From Trichosphaerium sp. ATCC 40318 (lineage: Eukaryota; Discosea; Flabellinia; Trichosidae), in contig JALMLS010000078.1 in NCBI GenBank assembly GCA_038496445.1, positions 26,061-90,060 of the forward strand: a DNA stretch of 64,000 bases, read 5' to 3'. Below the pieces are notes generated by a model, which saw nothing but the letters and a program-made list of their open reading frames with translations, was not told the DNA's origin and made no database searches. Of the stretch, positions 20,972 through 30,464 are shown in pieces. The position numbers and the translations under genes were made by a program. Numbering within the stretch: position 1 is the first letter of the stretch; each line of letters opens with the position of its first letter.

Positions 20972-23900
20972 CTATTTAGTGGATAGACTCTTCTGAATCT
21001 TTATTGAGTCGGAGGATGCCGTCATCCAGCGTTTCACGATTGTCATTAGTGCTTGTTTGTTTGCGGCTGTATTTATTTCCTTATTTAGACGCGTTCGTTG
21101 ATTCGTGTTAGCAACGTAACCATCAATTATCGTTTTTAATGCAGTACGGAATTTGGTTGCGTCATTGCTGTATGTTGAAATCATCTTTAAGTGAATGTCT
21201 TTTAGCTGTAGTAAAAAGACATCTTGCACTTTCGCTTCTCCAGCTGTTCGTGGTGATCTTCGTATTCTTTTTGGAGGTGTAGGTGGTTGTTCTGGATAGA
21301 ATGCGTCTTCAATGTTTTCATCAGTCAATTCTATTGTCTCTTGTGGTTTCTGTTTCTTCTTTTGTTTAGTTTCATCTGATGGTTTGACTGAAATGATTGG
21401 TGCTTTATTTAATTTAAATTGTCTCCAGTCTGTGTCATCATTTCCGTCATCGTCGTCTTCCTCTCTGCTGGTATCTTCTGAGCCGGTAACACTTGATTCT
21501 TCATCTTTTGAGTCATTGTTGCTTTCGTCTGTGTTTGATTCTGTGTCACTACTTGGCGGTTCTATCTGTGCGTCATGTGCTTCATCATGATCCGCTGGTG
21601 GATCAATTTGTTGTTCTGGTGCATCATTGATTTGGGTTTCGTTGTTATTGTCGTGGTCTTCCTCCTCTATTTCCTCATCTGAATCCGAGTCATCATTCGG
21701 TATAGCTTTTCTTAATACCATTTCTTTAGGCTTTACTTTTGTGGTCGTTGGAGGGTAGCGTGAGCTTTGTGGTAGTGGATCTCTGTCATTATACTTTTTA
21801 AGGAATTTGATGCTTACTACATTATGCATTCTCGTATTGCTTTTGAAGTTAAGCATGTATGCATTATCATTCACCTTCTTGACTATTACGTATGGACCTC
21901 TCCATCTGTGTTGTAATTTCTTTGTCAATCCTGGTGTCGGTGTGTATTGCCACATTAAAACCTTGTCTCCCACTCTAAAGATAGTACTTGAGGTGTGTGA
22001 ATTTCGGTACGCTTGTGCTTTGGTTGCTGCATCTAACATACGGTTTCGTGCTATCTTATGCGCTTTGTGGAGGGCTTCCATCATACGTGATTTGTACAAT
22101 GTTACTGAGGTGGGTGTTTCAGGAATAACTTGTAAATCAATTGGTCTACGTGGATGTCGACCAAACATTAAAAAGAATGGTGTTTCACCAGTTGCAACAT
22201 GGTGGGTGGTTCGGTATGCTTGTAAACATTGTGGAAGGTATTCATCCCAGTCAGTCTGAAACTCTTGATCACAGAATATACCCAGCATTTCAGCTAGAGT
22301 ATGGTTAAAACGTTCAACTTGACCATCAGTCTGAGGATGATATGAACTGGTTGATAATTTGCGAATTTTAAACAATTGGAGTAGGTCTTTCATGAGTGAG
22401 CTCATGAATTGTGACCCTCTATCAGTTAATAGTTGTTCCGGATAACCAAAACGTGCAATGACTCTGTCGAACAATAGTTTTGCAATTACCTCAGTGGTTG
22501 GGTTGCGAATAGCAAATGCTTCAACCCATTTTGTGAAATAATCACAAAATACCACAATATTTGTATTTCCAAGGCGTGTACGCTTCAAAGGTCCAACAAT
22601 GTCAATTGCCATGCGTTGCCATGGAAAACTGGCAACCATTGGCATCAACTTGCCAGGTTGTTTGCCCCGACGGATCTTTTTGGTTTGACATAACTTGCAA
22701 CTATCGATGTAGTCTTTAACTTGTCTGTAATACCCTGGCCAGTAGTATTTACTACGAATTGAGTTGAAGGTTTTGTAAAAACCTAAGTGACCATTTTCGT
22801 CATGGTGGCTTTTGAGTACTTCAATTATAAGTGTTTGAGGTACAACCACCTGGGAGACTGATTGCTTAACTTTTGGTACTGAGGGTAACCAGATGTGATT
22901 CAATATGCCCTCGTCATTTATCCACATAAACCTGGCCAGTGCAACCACGTTTCGTGCAGCTGTTTGGTCAAGTGGCAGGTGTTTAGTGCGTATGTAATTT
23001 ATTATATTTTTGCAAAATTCGTCATGATTTTGACACACTCGTAGGCGTTCAGTACTGAATCCACTGAAGGGTTTGATCGACACTCCTTTTGTAAAAGGTG
23101 GTCTTGATAGAGCATCTGCATTGCCATGTAGTCTACCAGCCCGTTGTTCAATTGTGAATGTGTATTCTTGCAAAGCGAAGACCCATCGTGCAAACTTTTG
23201 ACGGACGTGTTTGGTTGTCAATAACCATTTCAACGATTCATGGTCGGTAACAAAAATAACTTCATTACTTGCAATGTATGGACGGTAGCGTTCTGCAGCC
23301 ATGATTACTGCCAGACATTCTTTGGCTGTGGTGGAGTAGTTGCGTTGTGCTGTATTCAAACTTTTGCTGAAATATGATATGACTGTTTCTTTTCCGTGAA
23401 TCTTCTGTGCAAGTACTGCTCCCACTCCAACGTTTGATGCATCTGTATATAATATGAAGGGCTCATTAAAATTGGGATATCCAAGAATTGGTGCATTTGT
23501 AAGAGCCTGTTTTATTTGAGAGACACTTTTATCATGTTTTGCAGTCCAGTTAAATGGCACATCGTTTTTAAGTAGTTCATATAATTCATGAACCATTTCA
23601 GTGTATGCCGGGATGAACGATCGGTAATAGTTCACTATCCCTAGGAATGATCGTAGATCTTTGACATTTGTAGGTTTTGTCATGTCGATTATTGCTGCAA
23701 TTTTGTTCTTATCTGGTTTTACTCCATTCCGCGTGACCACATGTCCTAGGTATTTGACCTCTGGAACACAGAAACTGCACTTTTTAGCATTTAGCGAGTG
23801 GCTGTACTTGTCAAATCGTTTGAATATTAACGCTAAAGCTAGTAGATGTTGTTCAAAGGTCTTTGTAAAGATAATAATATCGTCAATGTAGACCAATGCA

Positions 23901-26362
23901 TACTTCCATGTTAAACCATTCAATAGGACCTCCATGTATCTTTGAAAGGTTGCTGGAGCGTTGACAAGTCCAAATGGCATTCTATTAAACTCAAACAGTC
24001 CAAATTTTGTGGTAAAGGCTGTTTTCTGTTTGTCTTGTTCAGCAACCTCAATGTGCCAGTAACCGCTTGGTTGGTCCAATGTTGTAAAGTAGATAGCTCC
24101 TGCTACAGAATCTAAGGCTTCCTCCACTCGTGGAATAGGGTATGAGTCCTTTTTGGTGACTCCATTGAGTTTTCTATAATCAACACAGAATCGTAAGGTG
24201 CCATCACTTTTTGGTGCAATAACCACCGGGAATGACCACGGTGAGTTGCTTTCTCTGATTATACCATCTTCCAACATTGTGTTGATTCGTTTCCACAGAT
24301 AATCTGCTTCTGATGGTGACACGCGGTATGGTTGGCTTTTGATAGGTCTGGCACTGCCAGTTTCAATGTTATGAGCAGGCATTTTGGATTTGGGGGGACG
24401 CTTCGTGTTCTTGATGAATAAATGTTTGTACTTTGCCAGAAATGATGTTAAAAGTAGTTTTTGCTCATCATTAAGACTACTGTTTGATAAATCAAACATA
24501 TCTTGGATGGTTGCCATATCACTGCTGAATGTTTTAGCATCCTTCAAATCTTTTAAGATGGATTGGGCTTCTCTTAGTTCGGTGGATCGAATGGCGTTAA
24601 TCCTGTCATTGTCCATCCAATTTCCTTTTGCTAGAATGAGTCCCTTTATAACGCCAGTTGGTTCATTGGAAAAGTTGGCAACTCTAATGCCTGTTTTGCC
24701 GCCTTGAACCATTACAACAGCACGTTCTACTGCTGTTCCAGACATATCTTTGAAGCGTTCACCAGCTTCAATTAACATGACTCCAGATGCTTGAGGCTGT
24801 CTAACACGAACAGGGACAAAGGTGTATGATCGTGGTTCCAGTACCACACTATGTGTAACTACCAGTGCTACGTTTGTGCCTTTCGGTAAGGATTGTATAC
24901 ACTTAGTTGATGTAGCTGGATCATTGTTAAATATCAGTCGATAATTTGGTGCATCAATGGTTATTTTCATTGCTAAGATTGTATCCATGCCAATGAGGGG
25001 TTGGTCAAAGTCTTCGACAACAATGAATCGAATCCAGCAATGCTTTGAACGTCCTATTTTAATTTGAAACGTTACAGTTCCCATTACTTTTAGTGGTTCA
25101 TGACTCGCTCCTCGGAGTGTCGCTTTTGTAGGTTCTAGCTCTGTGACCTTCATTGATTTGAGCATTTTGAATGGAAAGATACTTCTGACAGCTCCTGAGT
25201 CAACAATTGTTTCTTTCGTCAAAGTAACATTTTCATTTCTGAAAGTTGTCATAGTTGTTAGTACTGCTGCTTTGTCGGCATTATTAGCAGACTTGATCAT
25301 GTTCACTTGGTAGTCATATCCATCATCATCATAGTCATCATAACCCCTTTCATCATCATAAACCTCATCATCATAATATTGATCTTCTCCATCATTTGTA
25401 ATCATACGGATATATTGACCTTGTCGTCTATTGTTTCGGTTGAAACTTTGACCTTGGAATCGTTGATTTCGTCGGAAGTTATTTGGTCGTGCACGATAGT
25501 TGTCAAACTGTCCTCTCCTTTGGTTTGGACGGTACCTTTGATACCCGTTTGGGTGGTTTCGATTATATCCTCTATTCGGACATCTGCGTGCTATGTGTCC
25601 TGGTTGTCCACAACTATAACATTGGATTGGCCTTTGGTTGTTGCGTTGTACAACTTGGATGGGTGCTGGGTCTGTGATTGGTATAGGTGCTGGAACTGGT
25701 GCCGGCTTAACCATGGCTTTCATGACACTGATGTGAAACATGGCGATTTCGGAGGCTTTTTGAACAGTGGGTGGTCTTTGTAACAACACATATTGGGCCA
25801 GTTCTGCTGGAACTAACTTAATGCAAAATGCATCTCTTAAAGCAACTGGATCTGTCATGCGTGCTTCCCTTGCAGCATTGTTAAAACGGCCCATGAAGAT
25901 ACTAACATCTTCTCCCAGTTCCATCTTAAGAATGTTGAACTCATGCTTCTTGAGTACGGCATTCGCCTTTCGACCGTAACGCTCAAGTAAGGCTTTAATG
26001 ATGATTGCGTGTGAGACGGTAGATATTCCAGAACCGTCAGCGGGTTTCACTGTTTCTAGTGCCTGGCCTATTATAAAGTTTCGAAGGACAATTTCATATT
26101 GTTTTTCTTCCCAGTCAGAAAACTCAGAGATTGACTTCAGTTTATCCAACCAATCATCAATACTAATTTTGTCCACAACAAAGTCACCTGAAAAGGGTTT
26201 GATAGCTCCCTTTGGTACGGTCGGGTACTTAGGTGGTACAAAAATGGGGTTATTCGCTGCATCCACTGCAGGGTTCCCATTCTCAACTGCTTGAACTCTA
26301 GCTTTAAATGCCGGTGTATACGCTTCAATTGCGTCATCAATATTGTTTAATTCTTCTAACAT
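20972..26362 (-). CDS. Ty3/gypsy Gag-Pol polyprotein (1796 aa)
   Basis: Single uninterrupted frame. The gag region is followed by a CCHC knuckle (CYSCGQPGHIARRC, residues about 248-261). The aspartic protease has VDSGA (387-391). Reverse transcriptase has MPFGLVNAPATFQRY and YIDDII (825-830). RNase H has YTDASNVGVGAVLAQ. Integrase has an HHCC finger (HHDENGHLG ... CKLCQTKK), DIVGPL, TDRGSQFMS and YHPQTDGQVERFNHTL. An unusually long C-terminal extension of about 300 residues, first strongly acidic and then basic, follows the integrase; no chromodomain was recognised. Gag and Pol are fused with no frameshift or stop between them. The start is the first ATG after the GA-rich leader. All catalytic motifs seen are intact, so the copy could be autonomous. 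Confidence 0.97.
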   Translation of the reverse strand: MLEELNNIDDAIEAYTPAFKARVQAVENGNPAVDAANNPIFVPPKYPTVPKGAIKPFSGDFVVDKISIDDWLDKLKSISEFSDWEEKQYEIVLRNFIIGQALETVKPADGSGISTVSHAIIIKALLERYGRKANAVLKKHEFNILKMELGEDVSIFMGRFNNAAREARMTDPVALRDAFCIKLVPAELAQYVLLQRPPTVQKASEIAMFHISVMKAMVKPAPVPAPIPITDPAPIQVVQRNNQRPIQCYSCGQPGHIARRCPNRGYNRNHPNGYQRYRPNQRRGQFDNYRARPNNFRRNQRFQGQSFNRNNRRQGQYIRMITNDGEDQYYDDEVYDDERGYDDYDDDGYDYQVNMIKSANNADKAAVLTTMTTFRNENVTLTKETIVDSGAVRSIFPFKMLKSMKVTELEPTKATLRGASHEPLKVMGTVTFQIKIGRSKHCWIRFIVVEDFDQPLIGMDTILAMKITIDAPNYRLIFNNDPATSTKCIQSLPKGTNVALVVTHSVVLEPRSYTFVPVRVRQPQASGVMLIEAGERFKDMSGTAVERAVVMVQGGKTGIRVANFSNEPTGVIKGLILAKGNWMDNDRINAIRSTELREAQSILKDLKDAKTFSSDMATIQDMFDLSNSSLNDEQKLLLTSFLAKYKHLFIKNTKRPPKSKMPAHNIETGSARPIKSQPYRVSPSEADYLWKRINTMLEDGIIRESNSPWSFPVVIAPKSDGTLRFCVDYRKLNGVTKKDSYPIPRVEEALDSVAGAIYFTTLDQPSGYWHIEVAEQDKQKTAFTTKFGLFEFNRMPFGLVNAPATFQRYMEVLLNGLTWKYALVYIDDIIIFTKTFEQHLLALALIFKRFDKYSHSLNAKKCSFCVPEVKYLGHVVTRNGVKPDKNKIAAIIDMTKPTNVKDLRSFLGIVNYYRSFIPAYTEMVHELYELLKNDVPFNWTAKHDKSVSQIKQALTNAPILGYPNFNEPFILYTDASNVGVGAVLAQKIHGKETVISYFSKSLNTAQRNYSTTAKECLAVIMAAERYRPYIASNEVIFVTDHESLKWLLTTKHVRQKFARWVFALQEYTFTIEQRAGRLHGNADALSRPPFTKGVSIKPFSGFSTERLRVCQNHDEFCKNIINYIRTKHLPLDQTAARNVVALARFMWINDEGILNHIWLPSVPKVKQSVSQVVVPQTLIIEVLKSHHDENGHLGFYKTFNSIRSKYYWPGYYRQVKDYIDSCKLCQTKKIRRGKQPGKLMPMVASFPWQRMAIDIVGPLKRTRLGNTNIVVFCDYFTKWVEAFAIRNPTTEVIAKLLFDRVIARFGYPEQLLTDRGSQFMSSLMKDLLQLFKIRKLSTSSYHPQTDGQVERFNHTLAEMLGIFCDQEFQTDWDEYLPQCLQAYRTTHHVATGETPFFLMFGRHPRRPIDLQVIPETPTSVTLYKSRMMEALHKAHKIARNRMLDAATKAQAYRNSHTSSTIFRVGDKVLMWQYTPTPGLTKKLQHRWRGPYVIVKKVNDNAYMLNFKSNTRMHNVVSIKFLKKYNDRDPLPQSSRYPPTTTKVKPKEMVLRKAIPNDDSDSDEEIEEEDHDNNNETQINDAPEQQIDPPADHDEAHDAQIEPPSSDTESNTDESNNDSKDEESSVTGSEDTSREEDDDDGNDDTDWRQFKLNKAPIISVKPSDETKQKKKQKPQETIELTDENIEDAFYPEQPPTPPKRIRRSPRTAGEAKVQDVFLLQLKDIHLKMISTYSNDATKFRTALKTIIDGYVANTNQRTRLNKEINTAANKQALMTIVKRWMTASSDSIKIQKSLSTK

Positions 26363-26549
26363 CTTAACTCAATTTCTTTCTCTTACTATCTTCTCTCTTT
26401 TACTCTTTCTCTCTTACTCTCTCTCTTACTCTCTCACTCTTACTCTCTCTCTCTCACTCTCTCTAATCTCTCCACGGACACTACAAAAATCCGGACTTAA
26501 CAATACAAGGACGTACTTAAATTGACAATTAGTTTGCAGGTAAAAATTC
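26363..26549 (-). other. GA-rich 5' leader of the retrotransposon
   Basis: On the plus strand 26375-26475 is almost pure CTCT/CTTACT microsatellite, so the element's RNA leader is GAGA-rich just before the gag-pol start. It may be a promoter or translation element, or simple slippage. Confidence 0.6.
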
Positions 26550-26563
26550 TGGCCGTGTCGCCA
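26550..26563 (-). other. Primer-binding site
   Basis: Two bases inside the 5' LTR the minus strand reads TGGCGACACGGCC, starting with the TGG expected to pair with a tRNA CCA end. The implied tRNA 3' end (...GTGTCGCCA) resembles that of a tRNA-Ser, but the tRNA is not identified. Confidence 0.75.
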
Positions 26564-26565
26564 AA

Positions 26566-26710
26566 TGTTATGCTGCAGAATAAAGTCAAAGCGTATTTAT
26601 TTAGATTTACAGGAGTTACAAAAGGTACATATATATTTTATTTATTGTGGGATGCGTTTCTCTGAAATCCTATTTGTTGAATAGTATTTACATGAAACAC
26701 GTTCATAACA
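26566..26710 (-). repeat. 5' LTR of the Ty3/gypsy element
   Basis: 145 bp, identical to the copy at 19821-19965. Its outer edge lies 35 bp from the start codon of the neighbouring F-box/LRR gene. Confidence 0.97.
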
Positions 26711-26744
26711 TCCTCTAAAGCGTACATAACAACAACGTAATAAA

Positions 26745-27695
26745 ATGGAGTCAAACACTGCATTCTTTAACGAGATTCCCATTGAGATTATTGTTCTTAT
26801 TCTACAGTTTGTTCCCGAGTTATCTATGCACTCGGTTGTACATACTTCTCGATTATTATCCAATATCGCTACACAGCACTTGGGATACAAAAAAGGGGGA
26901 GGAGACATTGTGATAAAGACAAAAAAGAAGCTTAAAAAGCTGTTTCAGGAAGCTCCATTCCTGATAAAGACAAAGACAATTTCTATTCGTTTCAAAATCA
27001 GAAAAACAGATGATTTAAAGTACCTTCAAGGCGCTTATGCATTAGAACTGTACAAAGTTAGTAAGAGTGTTGATTTTACAAACTTTAAAGTCCTTGTTGG
27101 TATAACCTTTAAGTATTACGGAATGGTGACTGACAATCACGTTAAACAACTCGCAGGGATACATAAAATTGGTTGTAGTTGGTGTTCACTAATTACAGAT
27201 GAAGGTGTTAAAGCATTAGCTGGTGTTCATACAATTGACATTTCATACACTGCAGTTACAGATGATGGTGTGAAAGCATTGGCTGGCGTTCATACAATTG
27301 ATTTAACCCATTGTAAATATATAACAGACGAAGGTATTAAGGCTTTGGCTGGTGTTCATACAATTGACATTTCATACACTGCAGTTACAGATGATGGTGT
27401 GAAAGCATTGGCTGGCGTTCATACAATTGATTTAAGCCGTTGCCAATATATTACAGATGAAGGTATTAAGGCTTTGGCTGGTGTTCATAAAATAGTGTTA
27501 GATCATTGTAAAGGTATAACTGATGAAGGTATTAAAGCGTTGGCTGGTGTTCACACCATTGCTTTATGTGGTAATAAGCACATCACAGATGAAGGCATAG
27601 AAGTATTGGCTGGAGTTCATTTAATTGATTTACGCCTTTGTTTCCAACTTACACCTAAGAAAATCAAGCCTCTTGGTAGGATTGTAATCTTTTAA
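26745..27695 (+). CDS. F-box/leucine-rich-repeat protein (316 aa)
   Basis: Intronless intact frame. An F-box at residues about 8-35 (FNEIPIEIIVLILQFVPELS) is followed by a spacer and then about eight LRR units of 21-24 residues, of the type ITDEGIKALAGVHTIDLS. This pattern also occurs in F-box/LRR proteins of other protists and in some giant viruses. It is likely an SCF ubiquitin-ligase substrate adaptor; the substrate is unknown. A 129-bp stretch (27222-27350) is repeated almost exactly at 27351-27479, so two LRR pairs arose by recent tandem duplication. The LTR retrotransposon is inserted just upstream, and the gene's original promoter may now lie beyond 19.8 kb. Paralogues or remnants lie at 13856-14763, 27697-27800 and 30090-30420. 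Confidence 0.88.
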   Translation: MESNTAFFNEIPIEIIVLILQFVPELSMHSVVHTSRLLSNIATQHLGYKKGGGDIVIKTKKKLKKLFQEAPFLIKTKTISIRFKIRKTDDLKYLQGAYALELYKVSKSVDFTNFKVLVGITFKYYGMVTDNHVKQLAGIHKIGCSWCSLITDEGVKALAGVHTIDISYTAVTDDGVKALAGVHTIDLTHCKYITDEGIKALAGVHTIDISYTAVTDDGVKALAGVHTIDLSRCQYITDEGIKALAGVHKIVLDHCKGITDEGIKALAGVHTIALCGNKHITDEGIEVLAGVHLIDLRLCFQLTPKKIKPLGRIVIF

Positions 27696-27696
27696 A

Positions 27697-27800
27697 CTAC
27701 CAATTGTATGAGCAACAGCCAAGGCTTTCACGCCATCATCTGTTACTCATGTACATGAACAATTAATTTTATGAAGACCAGTTAGCTCTAACACCTTTAC
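27697..27800 (-). pseudogene. LRR-repeat fragment of the F-box/LRR family, antisense to its neighbour
   Basis: The minus strand reads LTGLHKINCSCT, stop, VTDDGVKALAVAHTIG. This is one to two units of the same LRR pattern, facing the intact gene and carrying a stop. It is a remnant of a second copy. Confidence 0.6.
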
Positions 27801-29095
27801 TTTAATTTCAATACATTTCTTTACACACAATTACTGTCATGTGCTAGTGGGATGCCAAGGGCATCCTTGATTGCTGTTAAGGATGTGGCACCAAAAAGGT
27901 TGAGAGCTCATATTTCGTTCTGAAGAAAATTGGAACGTTTCATTACTCGTTTTTATTGATATACAAGCATATCATCACTAGCAGGTGCCCACATGTTATT
28001 GCAATATTTAATATCTACTGCGGTAAAGAGAACTTCCGCTACAGGGACAAAAATTATAGCTCATGCAGCTTGAGTGAGTGTTTTAGGTAGAAGAACTCTA
28101 TTCTGCTTGATACGCAGCGACTCCTCCTGTGGAATGTCTCAAGTTTGTAGTCAGATTCCATCAAATCATTTGCCCATGCTGTAGCTTAGAGCCAACCAGA
28201 TTTTTTACGTAGTGAATTGTTACTTCAACCCAAAAAAGAAAGGCAAAAATAGAAGAACAAGAAGTTGGTTTTTTATGTTTATATTTGTCCGTGAATCAGG
28301 TGATAATTCACGGTTTGAATTTTTCAAACGTTACAAGTTCTTAGAAATTATGTACGTGTACTTGCTATAGTATAGTATAAGCAACTTTTTTTCGTACCTT
28401 GGTGATCTCTAAACAGTTGCAATTCTTCCGAACTTCTGTAGCAATGATACTAGTTTTTCTCCATTGTTTTTACGTGTGTCACGTTAGGATTGTTGGAGTT
28501 GGCGTGTTTTGGAGAGTTTGTAAGCATAAAAAACTATTTAACAAATTGACGACATACAGAATATTCTGAAATTCTGTCTTTGGTTGATGCTTACAAACCC
28601 CACTTTCTTTAGCCCTACAATTTTTCTTTAGGCTACTATGCCTATGAGTGAGGAAGCATAAAAAGACAACAAAAAAAATCACGCTTGTAAATACGTTTTA
28701 AGATATTTGCGTCGTTTTATGATCACGTGATCTTTTGTGTCTACGTGATTTTTCGTGTATGTCGGGTAGTCCCGACCGAAAGCTAATAGCACTCTATATC
28801 ATCTTGCGTCGCTGCCCTGTACTCAAAATTGCTTGTCAAAGAATCCACAATTTCGTTCGTATTTTGTGGTAAATGCCGGTTGTCGTATGCTGTTTTTAGT
28901 TACCCCATTTTAGTGGTTAACATCTTGTTTTAGTGATACATTTTATGTGGAACCATAAAACCTGGCAACACAAACACAACTAAACAATGACTGTGCATTC
29001 AAGATGGAAGTTCTCGAGACGTATTTTCACGGTAATTGTTTCACATTCTTTTGACTCTATTTTTGAAGCTTCATAAAACAATCATTTTACAACAA
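27801..29095. other. Long intergenic region
   Basis: No gene recognised. It includes a 12-bp palindrome GATCACGTGATC at 28721-28732, a possible bHLH-type (E-box) site about 365 bp upstream of the next gene, and a nearby CTACGTGATT. Confidence 0.5.
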
Positions 29096-29489
29096 ATGCA
29101 CCACTTCTCGCTACTACTATCCCTTCTTGCGCTTGCTCTACTCTGTGCCGTACGATTTACCAAGAGAGAGATTACAACACAATTCTGTTGCTTACTTTCT
29201 ATAGTGTCAACAAAAAGTTGAACCAAGTAGACAATGTTCTAAAGACTGTGCTCAAGCGCTAGATAATTGTAACCAACTAGCACCAACTACCGAAATAAGT
29301 CAATGTAAAGATACCTATGAAGATTGTGTAACCCACTGTCCTCCTGAAATGTGGGTACATCGCACTGAAAAAGATCCTTGCTTAGAGTTTTGCACTACAG
29401 CATTCAAAAAGTGTAGTGATCATGGAAATGAACTTTACGATTGCCTCCTATCTTATGCTACTTGCGCAGATATGGAATGCAGAAAATGA
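29096..29489 (+). CDS. Small secreted cysteine-rich protein (about 112 aa)
   Basis: Two exons, 29096-29149 and 29205-29489, joined in phase 0 by a 55-bp intron with donor GTACGA and acceptor TTTCTATAG. Exon 1 is exactly a signal peptide (MHHFSLLLSLLALALLCA). The mature part has 13 Cys in two similar modules: C-x3-C-x6-C-x11-C-x6-C-x3-C and C-x3-C-x6-C-x8-C-x6-C-x4-C. There is no membrane anchor. An in-frame upstream ATG at 29036 would extend the N-terminus, but the hydrophobic core starts after 29096. No family recognised; a disulfide-stabilised secreted protein is inferred, with no evidence for a specific activity. Confidence 0.75.
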
Positions 29490-30089
29490 GTTAAAAATAA
29501 ACCACCCCCCATCACCTTCATTTTGTCTTTGGTTCTTTTCTTCCCAGACTGAAAAAGTAGCTATGGGCGCGAGCCTTTTTATTAGTTTGTGAACGTTGCT
29601 TGAACCGTTTCGAAAGGATTTTTACAATCAATCACTTGACTTGGTTGTTGCTGTCCGTAATCAGGCATCTTGTATCCAATCTTTGTAAGATCACAGCGGA
29701 ACAAAGAAAGATATAGTGTACCGCTAAAGTGATGAAAATACTGTACTTCTTTCATGTGTCAGTTTTTGATAGTCATGTTCTTTGATTCAATAAATATTCT
29801 CAAATAGATTGCGGAAGAAGTTAGCCTTTTAGCCCAAGTCAAGATGCATACTATATCCCTTTTTAAGTGTCCCAAATATGGCTGACACGGGCGCCAAGGC
29901 CTAAATGCGCTTTAAGGCAGTGGCACTCAATCAAAAGGTGAGCTGTAGTTTCAAGGGTGAACCATTTTGATCTGAACATATTCCAAAATAGTGGGTGCAC
30001 GTTTACCTTACACATACCACTATTTTGAACTAGTTGCAAAAGATGTGACGTAATGATAAGATTGTCAAACCCTCTACTAGATACATGAT
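29490..30089. other. Intergenic, no gene seen
   Basis: Nothing recognised apart from short frames. Confidence 0.5.
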
Positions 30090-30420
30090 TAGGGCATTAG
30101 GGCTTTCAGGTGTTCATACAATAGACCCTCGACATCAAATTGTATGGCATGCATGAAATTGACTTTACTAGTACCTTGGTAACAAATACAGGGTTACAAG
30201 CGGTTCCTGGTGTTCATACCTCTCACCTTGGTAATTGCAGACTTATACTGATAGAGGTATTCGAGATCTGTCTGGTGCTTATAAAATTAGCCTTTCCTAC
30301 AACAAATGAAAGGCTTAAATCTGTGTCGTTTTTTGAACGCCTGAAAGATCAAGATATTGCCAAATCATTGGAAGGTGATACTATTAATGTCTGCTCCATA
30401 CAAGGCTTACTCGTACACTG
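30090..30420 (+). pseudogene. Decayed F-box/LRR family fragment
   Basis: The plus strand shows LRR-like pieces in shifting frames (LSGVHTIDP, then FTSTLVTNTGLQAVPGVHTS, then GIRDLSGAYKISLSYN), the pattern of the neighbouring family with several frame changes. No F-box was found upstream. Confidence 0.55.
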
Positions 30421-30464
30421 ATTAAATCCAATAAATAAGCGTACATGTTATGGACTATTAAGTA

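Larger units (their letters stand above)
19821..26710 (-). mobile_element. Complete Ty3/gypsy LTR retrotransposon, 6890 bp
   Basis: Two identical 145-bp LTRs (19821-19965 and 26566-26710) begin TGTTATG and end CATAACA. They are flanked by the same 5 bp, TCCTC, at 19816-19820 and 26711-26715. Read on the minus strand the order is 5' LTR, primer-binding site, GA-rich leader, gag-pol, second ORF, polypurine tract, 3' LTR. Protease-RT-RNaseH-integrase order places it in Ty3/gypsy (Metaviridae-type retroelements). LTR identity and an unbroken polyprotein indicate a recent insertion. Confidence 0.97.

Noticed and set aside
20972-20990. Stop-codon readthrough from gag-pol into ORF2
   Set aside because: The frame after TAG meets TAA within a few codons, and ORF2 starts 231 bp later with its own ATG.
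21312-26294. Several plus-strand ORFs up to 158 codons over the retrotransposon
   Set aside because: Antisense shadows of the intact gag-pol frame; composition follows the reverse complement.
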